Part shown: piece by piece, positions 49,335-60,868 of the stretch | Layout: every line of letters starts with the position of its first letter | How positions within the stretch are numbered: position 1 is the first letter of the stretch | Assembly (NCBI GenBank): GCA_031841125.1 | Contig: CM063114.1 | Span: forward strand, 36,105,574 to 36,169,573 | Length of the DNA stretch: 64,000 nucleotides | Source: Acanthococcus lagerstroemiae | Taxonomy: Eukaryota > Arthropoda > Insecta > Hemiptera > Eriococcidae | Direction: 5' to 3' | The notes under the pieces: model-generated | Seen by the model: only the letters and a program-made list of their open reading frames with translations | Database searches by the model: none | What the model was told of the DNA's origin: nothing | Program-made: the position numbers and the translations under genes

Positions 49335-51295
49335 TACCTTATTATTACAATTATATCTGATTTAATGCGATCATAATATACTTGGATATTGTTTCGTACG
49401 TATTTGTGTACCACACGGCCCATTTTCAGCCCCGCATAATTTTCAAAATTCTAGTTTTTGGAAATTATACTCAGCCCTTCTTCTTATTATCTGATTAAAT
49501 TTTGGAAAACATGCACCAAAAGTTTCGTCTGAATAACATAAACATCAAGCGATAAACTGCAAATAAATCAGGACCCTCCAGTTAAATGCAATACGAGTTG
49601 AAGTTATTTCCTATCGTAAACTTCCACAGGTTTCAGAACAGGGTTTGTCTATATGTCAGAATGTGTCGAGTGTTTCGTGTACTAAAAGTTGAAAGTATGA
49701 AAATTACACTCAATTTGGTGCAGAAATTTACCTACCCATTCCAAAGAAACATGTATCTACCCGACATTGAATAAATACATACCTATATCTATACCTGCGG
49801 GTACAACTATAGGGGTACCTTGCGTTAAATAATACTTAGTCTTAAGTCTGGAAACCAAATGTGAGGGAAATTGAGCACCCAATAATTCGTTCGATCAGTA
49901 GTAATTTACATGTACTGTGTTATAAGCTAGATACCAGTGTTCCTCCATCTAACCTACTTTAGCTTATGTGGTCTAGATGAGCCGCAAAGTGGGTTGGCTA
50001 GTTAGGTATAAAAAATGAGAATTACGAGGTCTTTCTGAAAATTATAGAAACAAGATCGATCAAAAAAGAATACCTTTCCCCTCCTGTCCTCCGGTGAAAG
50101 TAAAGATCGCCACCACTGTTCGCAAGTATCCAGCAAGGTTTATTACTACAACCCCAGGCAACGAAATTTTAGACACCACTAGTCTTTAAAATCTATCGAA
50201 TCGTTTCAAATACGCATAGTGTTCTTCTTTCGATACACAAAGTCCGAACTTTCTCTTCACATCGTTTATTCTTGAGCAGGCGTCAAACGAGGCGTAATGT
50301 ATGATGTAAGCCGGAATTCAGAACGAGAACACAATTCGCGGCCGAATTGTACAAATAATAAAGCTTACGCGTTCAGAACATCTTACGTAAATTAATGCGA
50401 CATAGGCACCGGACACAAATTATGCGTGAGTCTCGTAGATGTGGTCTTCCGAAGAAAAAATGCTTACGAACAAGCGCTGGTGACTCAACGTGATTCTCAT
50501 TAGTCACCTGTTAAAACAATTATTCCAACCTTCCGCAGAGACAATAGTTTTTCTGTATTCATTCAGAAAACGGACTTCGAACCGGTTCTGGGAATTGACG
50601 CTTAAATGATTAAAAATGAATCTCTTTACGCACAACGTATCATTAAACATTATCAAGTTCGGGGATGTCAATATAAATTACATATTTAGAAATAATGAAT
50701 GTACAACTCATTAGAAAAACAAAATAGTTAATTAGTTTCAAGTTTCCATTAATACTGCAGGATTTTCCGTTACTTTTTGGATGCAGGTAGTACAGTTCAT
50801 TTGAATAAACGAAAGAATCTTGGAAACACGTGCGCACATCAAGAATATAGTAAACATGGCATAGTCGTGGAAAAATTTGAAATTTCTTGTAATTGAAGAG
50901 CAAGTAAAAATAATTGCTATATCGATGGCGTAGGTGAAGATACGATTCCCATCTATTGCAGAAACCTACCGCAAAGTTTCGACTGGTCCGGAAAATTTTA
51001 TTGAACTCGATATTCTCAAGGCGCACGATGTAATATGGAGAAAGTGTTTAGTAAACAATGTTCGAAGCATATTCTCTTGTACACTATTTGCCTACCACAT
51101 TCCCAATTAACTAAAAACAAATCAGAATTTGAATCTAGGTGCGGTGACTTGAAATTGAAGGACACTGCGAGAAATGGCCCAGCGACATTGTTGGTATAGT
51201 CTCTCGTTGTTCTTGTATTAATGTGGGTGGACAGACTATGCTAGCTTGAAATTCTTGAAGTTCGTATCAGTTTCATTTGAAAGCAGCGTATTTTG
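49335..51295. other. Intron 1, nothing recognised
   Basis: A 127-codon minus-strand open frame (50643-51026) has no recognisable family, no splice signals and no repeated structure. It is kept out as a gene. Confidence 0.35.
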
Positions 51296-51735
51296 TTACA
51301 ATGCTTTTGGATACGACCGCATCATCAGGACTGAAGTAAAAGCCTTTCTGTTATACACTACGGGTGGTTAAGGTAGTACCGTATTGTGAACTGGCATGTC
51401 CTGTGTTCTGATTGGTTGTTGGTAAAGGTCTTGTGGACCCATCCCTGTTGTTGAGTTCTGTTTGTTGCGGATAGTGTGAAACATAAATGTTTTACTGTCA
51501 AAATTTGTGGTTGTGTCTATTAAGTTATTGTTTAGATTTCCATTTGTTTGTGTAGCTTACTTTTTCATCTGGCGTTTCTTAGTGTTAGTATTTTGAAAAT
51601 ATCAGTCGATTGTCATGTTTATAGTTATTTGAGTATTTTCCAAAAAGAGTACTGTCATCTATGAGGTTTTGTGACCGCTCGTGTTCATTCATTCTGGTGA
51701 ATTTTCGTCCGGTTGCCCCTGTGTACCGTAACATG
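51296..51735 (-). mobile_element. Penelope-like element, GIY-YIG region and 3' end
   Basis: Reading the minus strand from 51735 gives YTGATGRKFTRMNEHERS and then NLIDDSTLFGKYSNNYKHDN. These are the YIG half and the following RxxEH region of the GIY-YIG endonuclease of Penelope-like retroelements. Stops follow soon after. Near the 3' side, CCTGATGATGCGGTCGTATC (CTGATGA at 51322-51328) has the position and start of a hammerhead core. The GAAA that should follow reads CAAAA here. It is truncated at 51735, where another element's terminal motif begins. Confidence 0.7.
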
Positions 51736-52003
51736 GGGTAACATTAAAAAAACTGAAAAAATTCCCTAAACTTTTGAAAAATGAAGAAACGTAGATCGCT
51801 GCGAGGGGATGGATGAACCTGTGAAACACGTGCGTATGGAAATGTCGACTAAAATGTCAAATATTGAAATACAGGACATTTTTAGTTCACATTTTCATGT
51901 GCTCTACACATACAAACGTCGACGCTCTGTTTTTACTGTCGACTGTGTAGTATACATTTCCGTAGACAAAATGATGAACAAGTATTCGGTGCACGTAAAG
52001 TAA
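51728..52003. other. Partial element with CGTAACATGGGGTAAC end
   Basis: CGTAACATGGGGTAACATT at about 51728 resembles the left end of the element at 53492 (CGTAACATGGGGTGACTTTG). No matching right end was found, so this copy is probably truncated against the LINE that begins near 52010. Confidence 0.4.
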
Positions 52004-52009
52004 TTTGCT

Positions 52010-53450
52010 TATTCAAAACCTTTTTATTCGTATAACTAGAACGAACTTTACAGCAATATTGTTACGCTGTAAGTGCCCCCGGCCCTTTAAGGGCAGAGGT
52101 GTATCTCACCCTCTCCCACTTGCCTCTGTCTTGAGCTATTCTGTGATAGAATTTGTGTTGAAGGAAATGATTTATTTCATCTACCCATTTCTTGGGTTGA
52201 TCTTCTTTTCTCCTTTTCACGAAAGGAAAAGCCCAAAATGTCGTTTGGTGGGTCTACCTTTCGGGTGGCATTCGGGCGATGTGCCCCACCCAACCCCATT
52301 TTTGCTTCCTAATATGGACTATTGCTGTGGAATAATTGCGTTTTTGACATTTGGGATTCTTTTTCTTAGTGAGTTGGTACTGATTTTTCCTATTTTTCCT
52401 ACTCCCAGGATAGACCTCAGCCTGGCATTTTCGCACATGTTGTAAATTTCTTCTTTTTTTTTTGCCAGTTTTTGGAGTTTCCTTTTAAGACATGTTTTAA
52501 TGTCCAAAATTTATTCTACACTACTTTTACCCTTCGGCTTATCTCCGTCTCCATTTTTTCATTGAACGATATTGTTTGCCCTAAATAAATTACCTCTTCA
52601 GTTACATTGATTTCCTTGTTGTCAATTTTTATTTTTCCCAAGTGAGAGACTTTTCCCATAAATTTGGCAGTTTCTATAAAAGGGGGTAACTTTGTCGATC
52701 CGAGGAATTTTGAGTTACGGATAGTACGTAATAGCGGAATGAATGCCCGTTCCAAAGAGCTATCGGCAAGATCTGTAGCGTTTTTTGTTGCGAAGATACA
52801 AGGGGTTGTCAAAGACGAGTGTAACAAAAACGCGCGAAAACACGTTTTCGAGAAAAACGCGTTTCAAGTTAGACACACCTTTTTCTCCCACTCTGTAACT
52901 TCAAGCTTCAAGCGGCCATAACTACCGTAACTCGCCGCGGAATCACGTTACCAGCTTATCAGCCTCAATGGGGGCTTGTTGGAAAGGTAATTTTTCGCTC
53001 TTCTACATGGTAACAATTCAGAACATCGAATTTATTCCTGAGCTTCAAAAAACTGCGAAGAAGCGAACGCAGACATTCGCATTCTTGTTCATAATTCTCT
53101 TTCTCTCTCGCGCGCGCGTAAATTTTGTCTCTTTATTATTGCACAGATGGCCAGATTGGGCCTGATTTTTTTGACCAAAAAATTTTGCTTTTCTTTTTTC
53201 GCGTTTTCTGAGACTTTGATTGATCGACAAAGTTACCCCTTTTTAAAGAAACTGCCACAAATGTTGATTTTTAAAGTTGATTGTAAGTCCAGCTGTTTTG
53301 CTTCTTGAGTTTAATTCATGAATCATTTCGCATAGGTCTGAGAAGTCGTCAGCAATGAGGGTAACATCGTCGCAAATCTTAGATTAGTATGTAATTTTTC
53401 TCCTACGATATTTATCAAATTTGCTTCACATCGGAAATGGGAAATAAATT
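52010..53450 (-). mobile_element. RTE-type LINE, decayed, interrupted by a TIR element
   Basis: The minus-strand order is DDVTLIADDFSDLCEMIHEL (RT motif C region, about 53370-53300) and GLTINFKN. The inserted element at 52666-53256 comes next. After it follow KFMGKVSHLGKIKID, EEVIYLGQTISFNEKM and EISRRVKVV, then a stop. The sequence continues with CENARLRSILGVGKI and WGWVGHIARMPPERPTK to about 52010. The blocks correspond to the C-terminal half of RTE-like reverse transcriptase proteins such as the one at 1016-2110. Several stops and frameshifts are present. The 5' side ends before the element at 53492. Plus-strand open frames here are only the complement. Confidence 0.82.
52666..53256. mobile_element. 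TIR element (591 bp) inside the RTE LINE
   Basis: The ends 52666-52700 and 53222-53256 are inverted repeats of 35 bp with 2 mismatches (GGCAGTTTCT at the outside, GTAACTTTGTCGATC at the inside). Removing 52666-53256 rejoins the LINE protein from GLTINFKN to KFMGK. Flanking 8-mers (AAATTTAT on one side, ACATTTGT on the other, read on the LINE strand) agree at 6 of 8 and could be a worn target-site duplication. No transposase. Confidence 0.82.
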
Positions 53451-53491
53451 AGCTTATTATTGACAATGCAGTTGACATTCTAGTCAACAAG

Positions 53492-54306
53492 CATCGTAAC
53501 ATGGGGTGACTTTGCTCACTTTTTTCTGTACTTTCAAGTTTGACGCGCTCTACAGACTATAAAAATTAGGTTAGAGAACCGGAATACCTCTTTTAATTTT
53601 ATTGGGACATTGTGGAATACGTTGCCAAAAGATTGTGACAGTCCCGCCCCACAAATTCTTCAACGGGATTATGAAATAAGTATGCCAAGTGGCACCACAT
53701 TGGGGTGACACTCCACATATTTATAAATAACCCTAGGAATGTTGACCTTAAGAACTGTACTTTTCGTTTACTCCAAAAATCATTAGAATAAAATCAAATA
53801 ACATCTTTCCTTTGAAAGGCCAAAACCGTGATACACGAACACGTGTCCTCGGCATCTCTGAAATACATAAACATCCGCTTTGTCTTTCTTCATCCACTAG
53901 TAATAAGACAGAACATCAAAATTGATCGCTTACCAGCTTACAGAACAAATAAACAGTTGCGTGGAAAAGTCACCCATTGCGCGTCCCCACCCACAGTTAT
54001 TCACTAATTGCTACGTCACTAGGTTGATTGATACACAATAATTACATTTATCATGATTGTTATCAAATTCTGCGTGCAAGAATAATATAGTTTCCCTTTA
54101 TTTTCACTCATTATCTGAAACAATTTCTGTAATGTAATTTTGATACGCTTTTTGAAATTCACTAACGCCGCCTGGAAATGGCAGAATTACATCGGGTCAC
54201 GTGTCAGTGTTGCCACTCGTTCTGTTTTTTCCCTTGCACTCCTAGGAGTAATAAAAACATACGTGCGCCAAGTCACCCTGTGATTCCAAAGTCACCCTGT
54301 ATTACA
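53492..54306. mobile_element. TIR element with GGGTGACTTTG ends (~815 bp)
   Basis: The left end is GTAACATGGGGTGACTTTG and the inverted right end is GTAATACAGGGTGACTTTG (16 of 19 alike). The motif GGGTGAC or its complement also occurs inside, near 53704, 53967 and 54271, giving sub-terminal repeats at the right end. No coding capacity. Superfamily not assigned. Confidence 0.55.
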
Positions 54307-54429
54307 GTATCTACAAGGTTATAGTCGGTTGTCCTTCCGCCACAGGAAAACTCCGTTATGCTGAACGAAATATATGACTCAGTTGTCTCGCCAGGCGAGC
54401 AATCTCTTCGACTAGAATTTCATGGGAAA

Positions 54430-55230
54430 TATTCAGGGAAAACTCCGATGGTTTGAAGAATTTTATCAAGAATCTTCAGGAAAAATTTTCCAATCTTCGA
54501 AGAATTTCATCGAAAGTCTTCGAGAAAAATCTCCTATTTAGGAAAAATTTACGATAATTTGCGAAGAATTTCATCAGACATTATTGAGAAATATCTTCAA
54601 TGATTTCAAGCGAATTTTGTCAGAAATTTTAGGAAAAATCTCCAATGATTTCTGAGGAATTAATCAGAAATCTTAGAGAAAAAATGTGATGATTTCCGGA
54701 GAATTTCATCGAAAATATTGAGAAAAATTCCAGTGTTTTCTAAAGAATTTCCTCGAAAATCTTTGGGAAAATTTTCCGATAATTTTTAAGGAATTGCATC
54801 GGAAATTTTCGAAAAACAATTCCGATAATTTCCGAAGAATCTCATCGAAAATTTTTAGAAAAAATATCCCATGTTTTCCGAAAAAGTTCATTAGCATTCG
54901 TTGAGAAAATTTCCTGACAACTTTTGACAAATTTCATAGGAAATATTCGGAGAAAAACTCCGATGGTTTCTGATAAATTTTATCGAAAATTTTCTGGAAA
55001 AATGTTCGGTAATCTCTGAAGCATTTCATCGTAAATCTTCGGGGAAAAACTCGGATGATTTTCAAGCAATTTCACTGTGAATTATCGCAAACATTTCCAA
55101 TAATTTCCGGAGAGTTGCATTTGAAATCTTTAGAAAAAATCACTGTGGTTTTCCAAAAAATTTCATAAAAATTGTTCGTGAAAATTTCCTGAGAATTCTT
55201 AGAGAATTTTATCGAAATAATTCGGCGCTG
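54430..55230 (+). repeat. ~45-bp satellite, about 17 diverged units
   Basis: GAATTTCATCGAAAATCTTC-like units start near 54458, 54502, 54566, 54612, 54656, 54701, 54745, 54791 and 54837, usually 44-46 apart. Each is followed by a GGGAAAAATTTCCGATGATT-like half. Divergence is high (20-30% by eye). No coding frame persists. Confidence 0.75.
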
Positions 55231-55249
55231 TTTATTGTGTTGGACATTT

Positions 55250-55560
55250 TTCTGTTTGTTATTCTATTCATTTACCTATGCTGTCAACAATTTTTGGTTG
55301 AAAGTGGATGTTGCTGATGGCAATTTTCTTATATTTGTCTCATTTTTCTGGGCATTGTCGTCTTCTAGTATTGTGGTTGTTCCGTTATAGTAATTGTGTA
55401 TGACTGCCATTTTGCGTTTATGGCTGTGGTATGAGTTGTTTGTTTTTGATGTTGTATCTGCATTGTCATATCCAGGTGCTTTTTTATTTTGTTACCTTTT
55501 TCTATTGTGAATTTCATGTTGTCGTGCTGCTTTCAGGTAAAATTGGTACAAATCTCAAGA
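55250..55560 (-). mobile_element. Possible Penelope-like RT remnant
   Basis: The minus strand has an HSHKRKMAVIHNYYNG / NAKWQSYT stretch reminiscent of the KWAxxTYxG block of Penelope-like elements. It lies in the orientation and position expected for the upstream part of the fragment at 51296-51735. Stops and frameshifts make this weak; it could be unrelated AT-rich DNA. Confidence 0.25.
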
Positions 55561-57149
55561 AACTGTAAAAATAGAGTTGTATAAAAAAGGAACTGTTGTA
55601 GCCTAAAATGAATAAATAAATCTCTTCTCAGAATTCTGTGGAAAAATTTCTCGGGCATTAATTTCCTGTACTTGAAGTTTGGGACAAGTTTAACTTTCTT
55701 CATTACAGCTCAAGCTAATAGGAGAAAAATGAACTCACATCTGCGTCATACACTTTTTAGGTCAGTCGAATCCCTTTTTGAGGTTATTTTGGTCTTAATC
55801 CTCATCCAAAGGCTCTGTAGGGGAGGGGGTGTAATTTGAAAATTGATGTAGGTAACTTCAAATATATCTGAGTTTATCTTTGAGGTTGTTTTTGGAGTAC
55901 CACCAGCGATGGTTTTTCCAATAGGCACATTAGACAAGTGCCTATGGCGGCAGATTTCGAAGGGCGTCAGAGTTTTGTATAAAAACAGCGGGAAAAAGGA
56001 GGGAAATTCAGAAAAAGAAAAAAAGAAGAAGAGACCGAGAGAAAAAAGGAAAGTATTGTAGAAGTTGCAGAGAACACAACTGGGAAATTATTATCAATTT
56101 TTGACCCGTAGCTCATTAGAAGGATATGGAGTGGAAAGGTGAGGGGGATATTTCGTTGAGTGCCTATAGCGGCTTAGCAGCTTCTAAATCCGCGGCTGAG
56201 TACTACTCACCTGAATTGATTCAAAGAGAGCTGAAATGTGTGTTAATCAATGTGACATAACGTTGTTAAATGCACATTTCAGCCCCCTATAGATCAATTT
56301 CGATGGGAATTACTGAGAAGACAACGTCAAAACGTATTTACCGACTCAGAAAACTCTGTTTTTTTATACTATGCCAGCACATGTAACATTGACGAATGTA
56401 CGTTTCAGTTATTTGTGGATTTATTAGGCTCAAAGGTACTCGGAAAAGAATCTGAAAAATGGTTTCCGCAACCCCTTTTATCACTTTTAGTTTCTAGGTT
56501 TCAACCCCTCGTCTCGCCAGCGGAACCTTCGCTGTGAGGATTTGGAGCAAAATAACTTCAAAAATGAATTTAACGTATCTTGGAACTATGTAAAAGAATG
56601 TTTGTTCCCTTTTATTCTTTTCGCATGGGCTGCGTGAGAAAAATTCATTTTCGTCTTAAATTCAAGCAGTCTGAGGTCACTGATCTGTATTGCGGAGTCA
56701 GTCTATATGATATGTTATATTGATATCGTATCATCTATCAACTCTCAACTTTCAAGTTTATACGTCCATAATATCCTGAGAAGTCATGAAAAAATTTCTT
56801 CAAAAATTAATGAAATCAAATCTATGTTTCCATAAGAAAGGCTGAGGGAGGTGGAAGTGCCACCTGCTAGTATTATCCCATCGAGCTGAAAATGTTGAGA
56901 ATTTACCTTTCCACCAAGTGGAACAATAATCCTCCTCGTACTCACTGAAATTCAATAATTTACAAATTACTAATTCACTAGTGTTATAACAAGATGAGAG
57001 ACCTAAACGCTGGTGTAGACCAATTCGACTCTATTATAAGATATACGCAGGATGTTTCTCAATTTTTTTTTAATTTTTTTTTAATGTAAACCCAAATTTA
57101 GTGGATCGTCAAGTAACAAGTCTAGTTTCTGTCTGAGTAAAAAAATCTC
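55561..57149. other. Intron 1, nothing firmly recognised
   Basis: A small hairpin of GCTGAAATGTG against CACATTTCAGC lies near 56230-56283. Otherwise low-complexity sequence with no exon. Confidence 0.4.
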
Positions 57150-57915
57150 TCTTCCTGAAAATGTGCCAAATAAAATATCAGAATAGAGGTTCCTTGAGAC
57201 GCTGATTTCGAATATCGCATCAGATTTTCGATCCAGCTCCCGATTCGGGTCTAAAAATCCAAAATTTGAACTCAGAATGGGCAACAAAATTAATTGGCTT
57301 AACAATTCAAACGAAGTAACAAAACAAGAATTTTTTCGTGTCACTCATTCCGATTACCGCATCAGATTTTCAATTTGGTCTCGACTTGAGTTTAAAACCC
57401 CAAATTTCGAACCCAAAATGCGTAAACTTGAATCGGCTTAGAAATTTGAACAAAGTATCGAAATAAGAGTAATTCAATTTGCTGATTTTGATTATTGTAT
57501 CAGATTTTGAATTTGATTTCGATTTTGGCCCAAAAATTCAAATTCTTAGCCCAAAATGGGCTAACTTAATTGGTTTAGAAATTTAAGGAATCAAAATAAA
57601 AGTTCTTCGGGTCGCTGATTCCGATGATCACATCAGATTCTTAAATCAAAACGAAGTTTTTGGGTCGTTCATTTAAAATACAATAACATCAGATTTTCAA
57701 TTTGGCCCTGATTTTGGGTCAAAAATTCAAATTTTACACCCAACATGGTCAAAATTAAATTATCTTAAAAATTGAACCGAGTATCTGAATATAGTTTTTT
57801 GAGTTGCTGATGTTAATTATCGCATCTGGTTTTTGATTCTGCTCTGATTTAGACCTATAAATCGAATTTCGAACCCCAACTGGGCAAAAATTGAGTTAGC
57901 TGGCCTAACTAAGAG
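57150..57915 (+). repeat. ~140-bp tandem repeat, about 6 diverged units
   Basis: CATCAGATTTT or a variant occurs near 57218, 57360, 57498, 57631, 57687 and 57822 (steps 142, 138, 133, 56, 135), so one unit is cut short. Each unit also has a GGGTCNNAAAATTCAAATTT-like block, CCCAAAATGGGC or a variant, and a TTGGCTTAGAAATTTGAAC-like block. Confidence 0.8.
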
Positions 57916-60500
57916 GGGCAGTGCCGCCCAAGTGTCTTTTGATGAAATTTAGTTTCTTTGTCTTACCAGCGAAAATCTAAAATCTTTTTCAATCTAAAGA
58001 CATTCTTTTCGGGTCGATTCGCCCCCCCCCCTCCGCCCGTACTGCAAAGTGTCCGAGCGCGCTGTTCATAACGCTACTATTAAAGCTGAACCTTTAACTT
58101 TCTATCTGAATAGTTATCGGTAGAAAAAAACAGTTTTTGATTTTCGATATCAGAGTTCGTGGAAACTTGGACCTTAAGGATCTAATCTTTACAAGAAAAT
58201 GTAACCATTATTAAATCTTGACAATCAAGCTCCGCAAATGGGGCCAGGTGAAAATTTAATGAAATACTCCGAATCAGCCAACCATGGAATCGCCTTGTCA
58301 GTTTTTTCAACGTTTCAAATCAATTTCCATCCGTCTTCATTTTTCATTCGAAGCATTGTACATTTGAGAACTCTTTACTGCATTCTGATGCATTTTTCCA
58401 TTTACAAACCTTGCACAGGTGTGCGTGAGCAAATGAGAAAACTCGTTTTAATTTTTATTTCATCTCTAGTGATCTTCTTCCAATCCGCTATTAAATGAAC
58501 AGGCATGACGATGGGAGGGGAGAAGAAAGGGGAATTTCCCGATTTCTTTGGGGATCGAATATTTCGTTGGCCGTTTTCCTAAAATTGTCCTACCTTTTTT
58601 GGAGGGGGAGAGGAGCCGAGTGCAATATCGTAATTTTCGATGAAAATCGAAAAAATAACACATTTTCACTTTGTTTTCCTCCTGGGTTCGGATTTGCTCT
58701 CAGCGGCTCTGACAATGAAAAAGGAGGCTTTTAAACTTTTTTTTGGATTATGAATTTTGAATGCCTCTCGCCACTGACCTTCTCACGATTGAACGCGGAA
58801 AAGACTGATATTAATATTTGAATTTATTAAAACCGTAATTTTTATTGTGAAATTTGGATATCAGAAGTCGAAATTGGGACTGGATACAGAATTTGATATA
58901 ATAATTGAAAACGATGACCAAAGAAATACTTATTTCAATCATTTTTTCACTTTTCCTGGTCAGGTACACTATTTCCTTATTCTTAGTCGTTTTTCTGACA
59001 CACTCTGCGGCGCAGAGGCAAAAACTTGAGTTTTACCCAGGAAATTTGTAATTCCACTCTATGTTAACTTCTTACTAACGTCAGTGAAGATAATTCTCAA
59101 TTGAAACTGAAGAAGAAAAAAAATTATTTTTACTTTTATTCTGAAAATTGGAAATAGTAGCTTCACATGTAACTTAGTACAAAATGTAATGAAATAATTC
59201 GAACATCACTACTTAGAAGAAGAAATTATCATGGTACTTCATTGAAATTCTAAGTCAAATTGATTCTCCCCTTCCCCCTCAATTGAAGAAGAAATTCGAA
59301 CTAAAGGCTTTAAATTTGCACCAAATCTGAAATGGAATTCAGTATTCAGAATCAATGTCTGAGAAAACTCTGTGTTACTTGTGGTATTTAAAAATGGTAT
59401 ACTTCAATACTTTTCCAAATCAACTCAATTTTTCCCATCATTTTGAAGTGTGAAATATTGATTTTGGGACCCAAATAGAGACGAAAGACCAAATGGAAAG
59501 TCTAATACGATATTAGAAATCACCCCCTCCCCCTAAAAAACCTGTTTCGACGCTACGCTCATTTTTTTCAAGCTGGTGTCAAACTGCCCATTTCCAGGTT
59601 AAAATATCTAGAAAGAAAGAAAATCAAAAAATGCTAGGATGAGCCATTTATCATTTTAGAGTGGGCTGCGCACTCTCCCCCCTCCTTCCCAACGGTACGA
59701 GTCGGTTTCTCTATCAACGCTCGATGCGGATATAATATTTAGTTTAATTACATATTGGCGATTTATGCCAATTAAAATTTAAATAAGTAGGTATATACAC
59801 GCCATTGGTCGAGTTATCAGGAACTTGAAAAGATAAATACTGAATTTGATGTTAAAATCGACTTCTACGATGATTGCGGCAGCCGGCCATCTCTCTTCAG
59901 GAAGTTGGCGGCTGTAGTATCGGAGGGGGGAGGCAAATGCCGGCATGGCTCCTCGATAATTCGTGAACTATAGGACAAAAGTTTAGACTATTTTTTTGCT
60001 TTTTGTGCAATTCGCTACTCTGGCTCAAGTTATCCTCCGGGGAAAATAGTCAGGCCTAAAAGTTGGAGATTATGTCAAGAGTGGGTACCTAAATTTTCAA
60101 TTTTGTTGTACTTCTCAGCAGAAAGGCTTGCGCCTCTGCTATTTCTTTTTCTAAAAATTGAGAATTTTGAGTTAAAATACACTTCGATTTTTGAGAAAAG
60201 GTTGCTCAACATTTTCTTTATAGACAGCTTTTTATAGGGAAGGCATTTACTCCAAAGCATCTAGGATGGCCGCCAATATTGGTTAACTGAATGAGACCAG
60301 TCGATCGCGTGTTCGCCAGTGTCAGGTTGTTTATAATCCAGTTTATTCGTATTTTCCACTACCCACGATTATTTCTTCTTTTAACTTGTTTACCTTTTTA
60401 TTTACAACAAATTTACCTTCTTCATTCTTCCCATGTCTGTTTAAATACGCAGACAATACTAAAATATCAACTTCGTTAATACAGTCTCAAAATTACTTAC
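57916..60500. other. FAR intron 1, proximal part: nothing recognised
   Basis: C-run near 58021-58031. No exon, RNA gene or TE protein recognised up to the exon 1 donor at 60500. Confidence 0.45.
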
Positions 60501-60868
60501 CCTATCTTGGAAAATGTCGTCGATTCTCTCGTGCGGCGATTTCCCTTTCTTGGTTCTAACCAGCACATATATATGCTTGATATGCGGACACGACCTCAGC
60601 AATTTCTCGATCAACATCTTGCCCATGAAACCGGTGCCGCCGGTCAGGAAGATGGTGCAGTCTCGAAAAAACTCTTGCACTGGAGTGCCGATTTCATGTT
60701 CGGGAATTTCTCGCGGTTCTTTGAAATTTCGTTCACCTAGCAAGTCCAGAGGATCTATTGGGTGCTCTGGAGTTATAATTTGTTTTAATATTTCGGTCTC
60801 CTCTCGAGACCGTCTCTGTCCTTTTCGTAGGACCCCATTTCGATGAACGTCTAACGCCATACTGGTTT
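60501..60868 (-). CDS. FAR exon 1: start codon and NAD(P)-binding glycine motif
   Basis: This exon encodes residues 1-120 of a fatty acyl-CoA reductase. The Rossmann glycine motif TGGTGFMG is at residues 73-80, followed by the family-typical KMLIEKLLRSCP and IYVLVRTKKG. The chosen start is ATG at 60858-60860. Eight bases upstream is a good acceptor (pyrimidine-rich tract ending TAATTTCAG, boundary 60868/60869), so the open frame that runs on to 60905 is probably intron. The donor is AGG|GTAAGT at 60501/60500, in phase 0. The first 60 or so residues, before EIGTPVQEFF, are a charged leader of the kind seen in longer insect FARs. Ordinary codon use and intact motifs suggest a live gene. Initiation at the in-frame ATG near 60903 is possible only if the upstream intron does not exist. 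Confidence 0.92.

Larger units (their letters stand above)
4185..60868 (-). other. Fatty acyl-CoA reductase gene locus (five coding exons, 3' end outside the window)
   Basis: This is the extent of the FAR gene as seen here. Five exons join in the right phases (0, 0, 2, 1, then 2 at the last donor) and give about 360 residues in family order. Known for the family: FARs are membrane-associated NADPH enzymes of the ER or peroxisome that reduce fatty acyl-CoA to fatty alcohol for wax, cuticle lipid or pheromone. Members are about 500 residues, so the C-terminal FAR_C region (roughly 130-150 residues) is missing from the window. Introns are 37,243, 4,347, 13,924 and 83 bp, and all four have GT-AG ends. 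An acceptor just upstream of the ATG implies at least one further 5'UTR exon beyond 60868. No frameshift or internal stop interrupts the joined frame. I cannot say which FAR paralogue it is. Confidence 0.9.

Noticed and set aside
50643..51026. 127-codon minus-strand open frame
   Set aside because: No family motif, no splice or start context, and aromatic-rich as expected for AT-rich chance frames. Not strong enough to call a gene.
52005..52445. 146-codon open frame on the plus strand
   Set aside because: It is the complement of the decayed RTE LINE on the minus strand, whose protein blocks are recognisable.
60507..60846. Plus-strand open frames of 77 and 110 codons
   Set aside because: Antisense of FAR exon 1.
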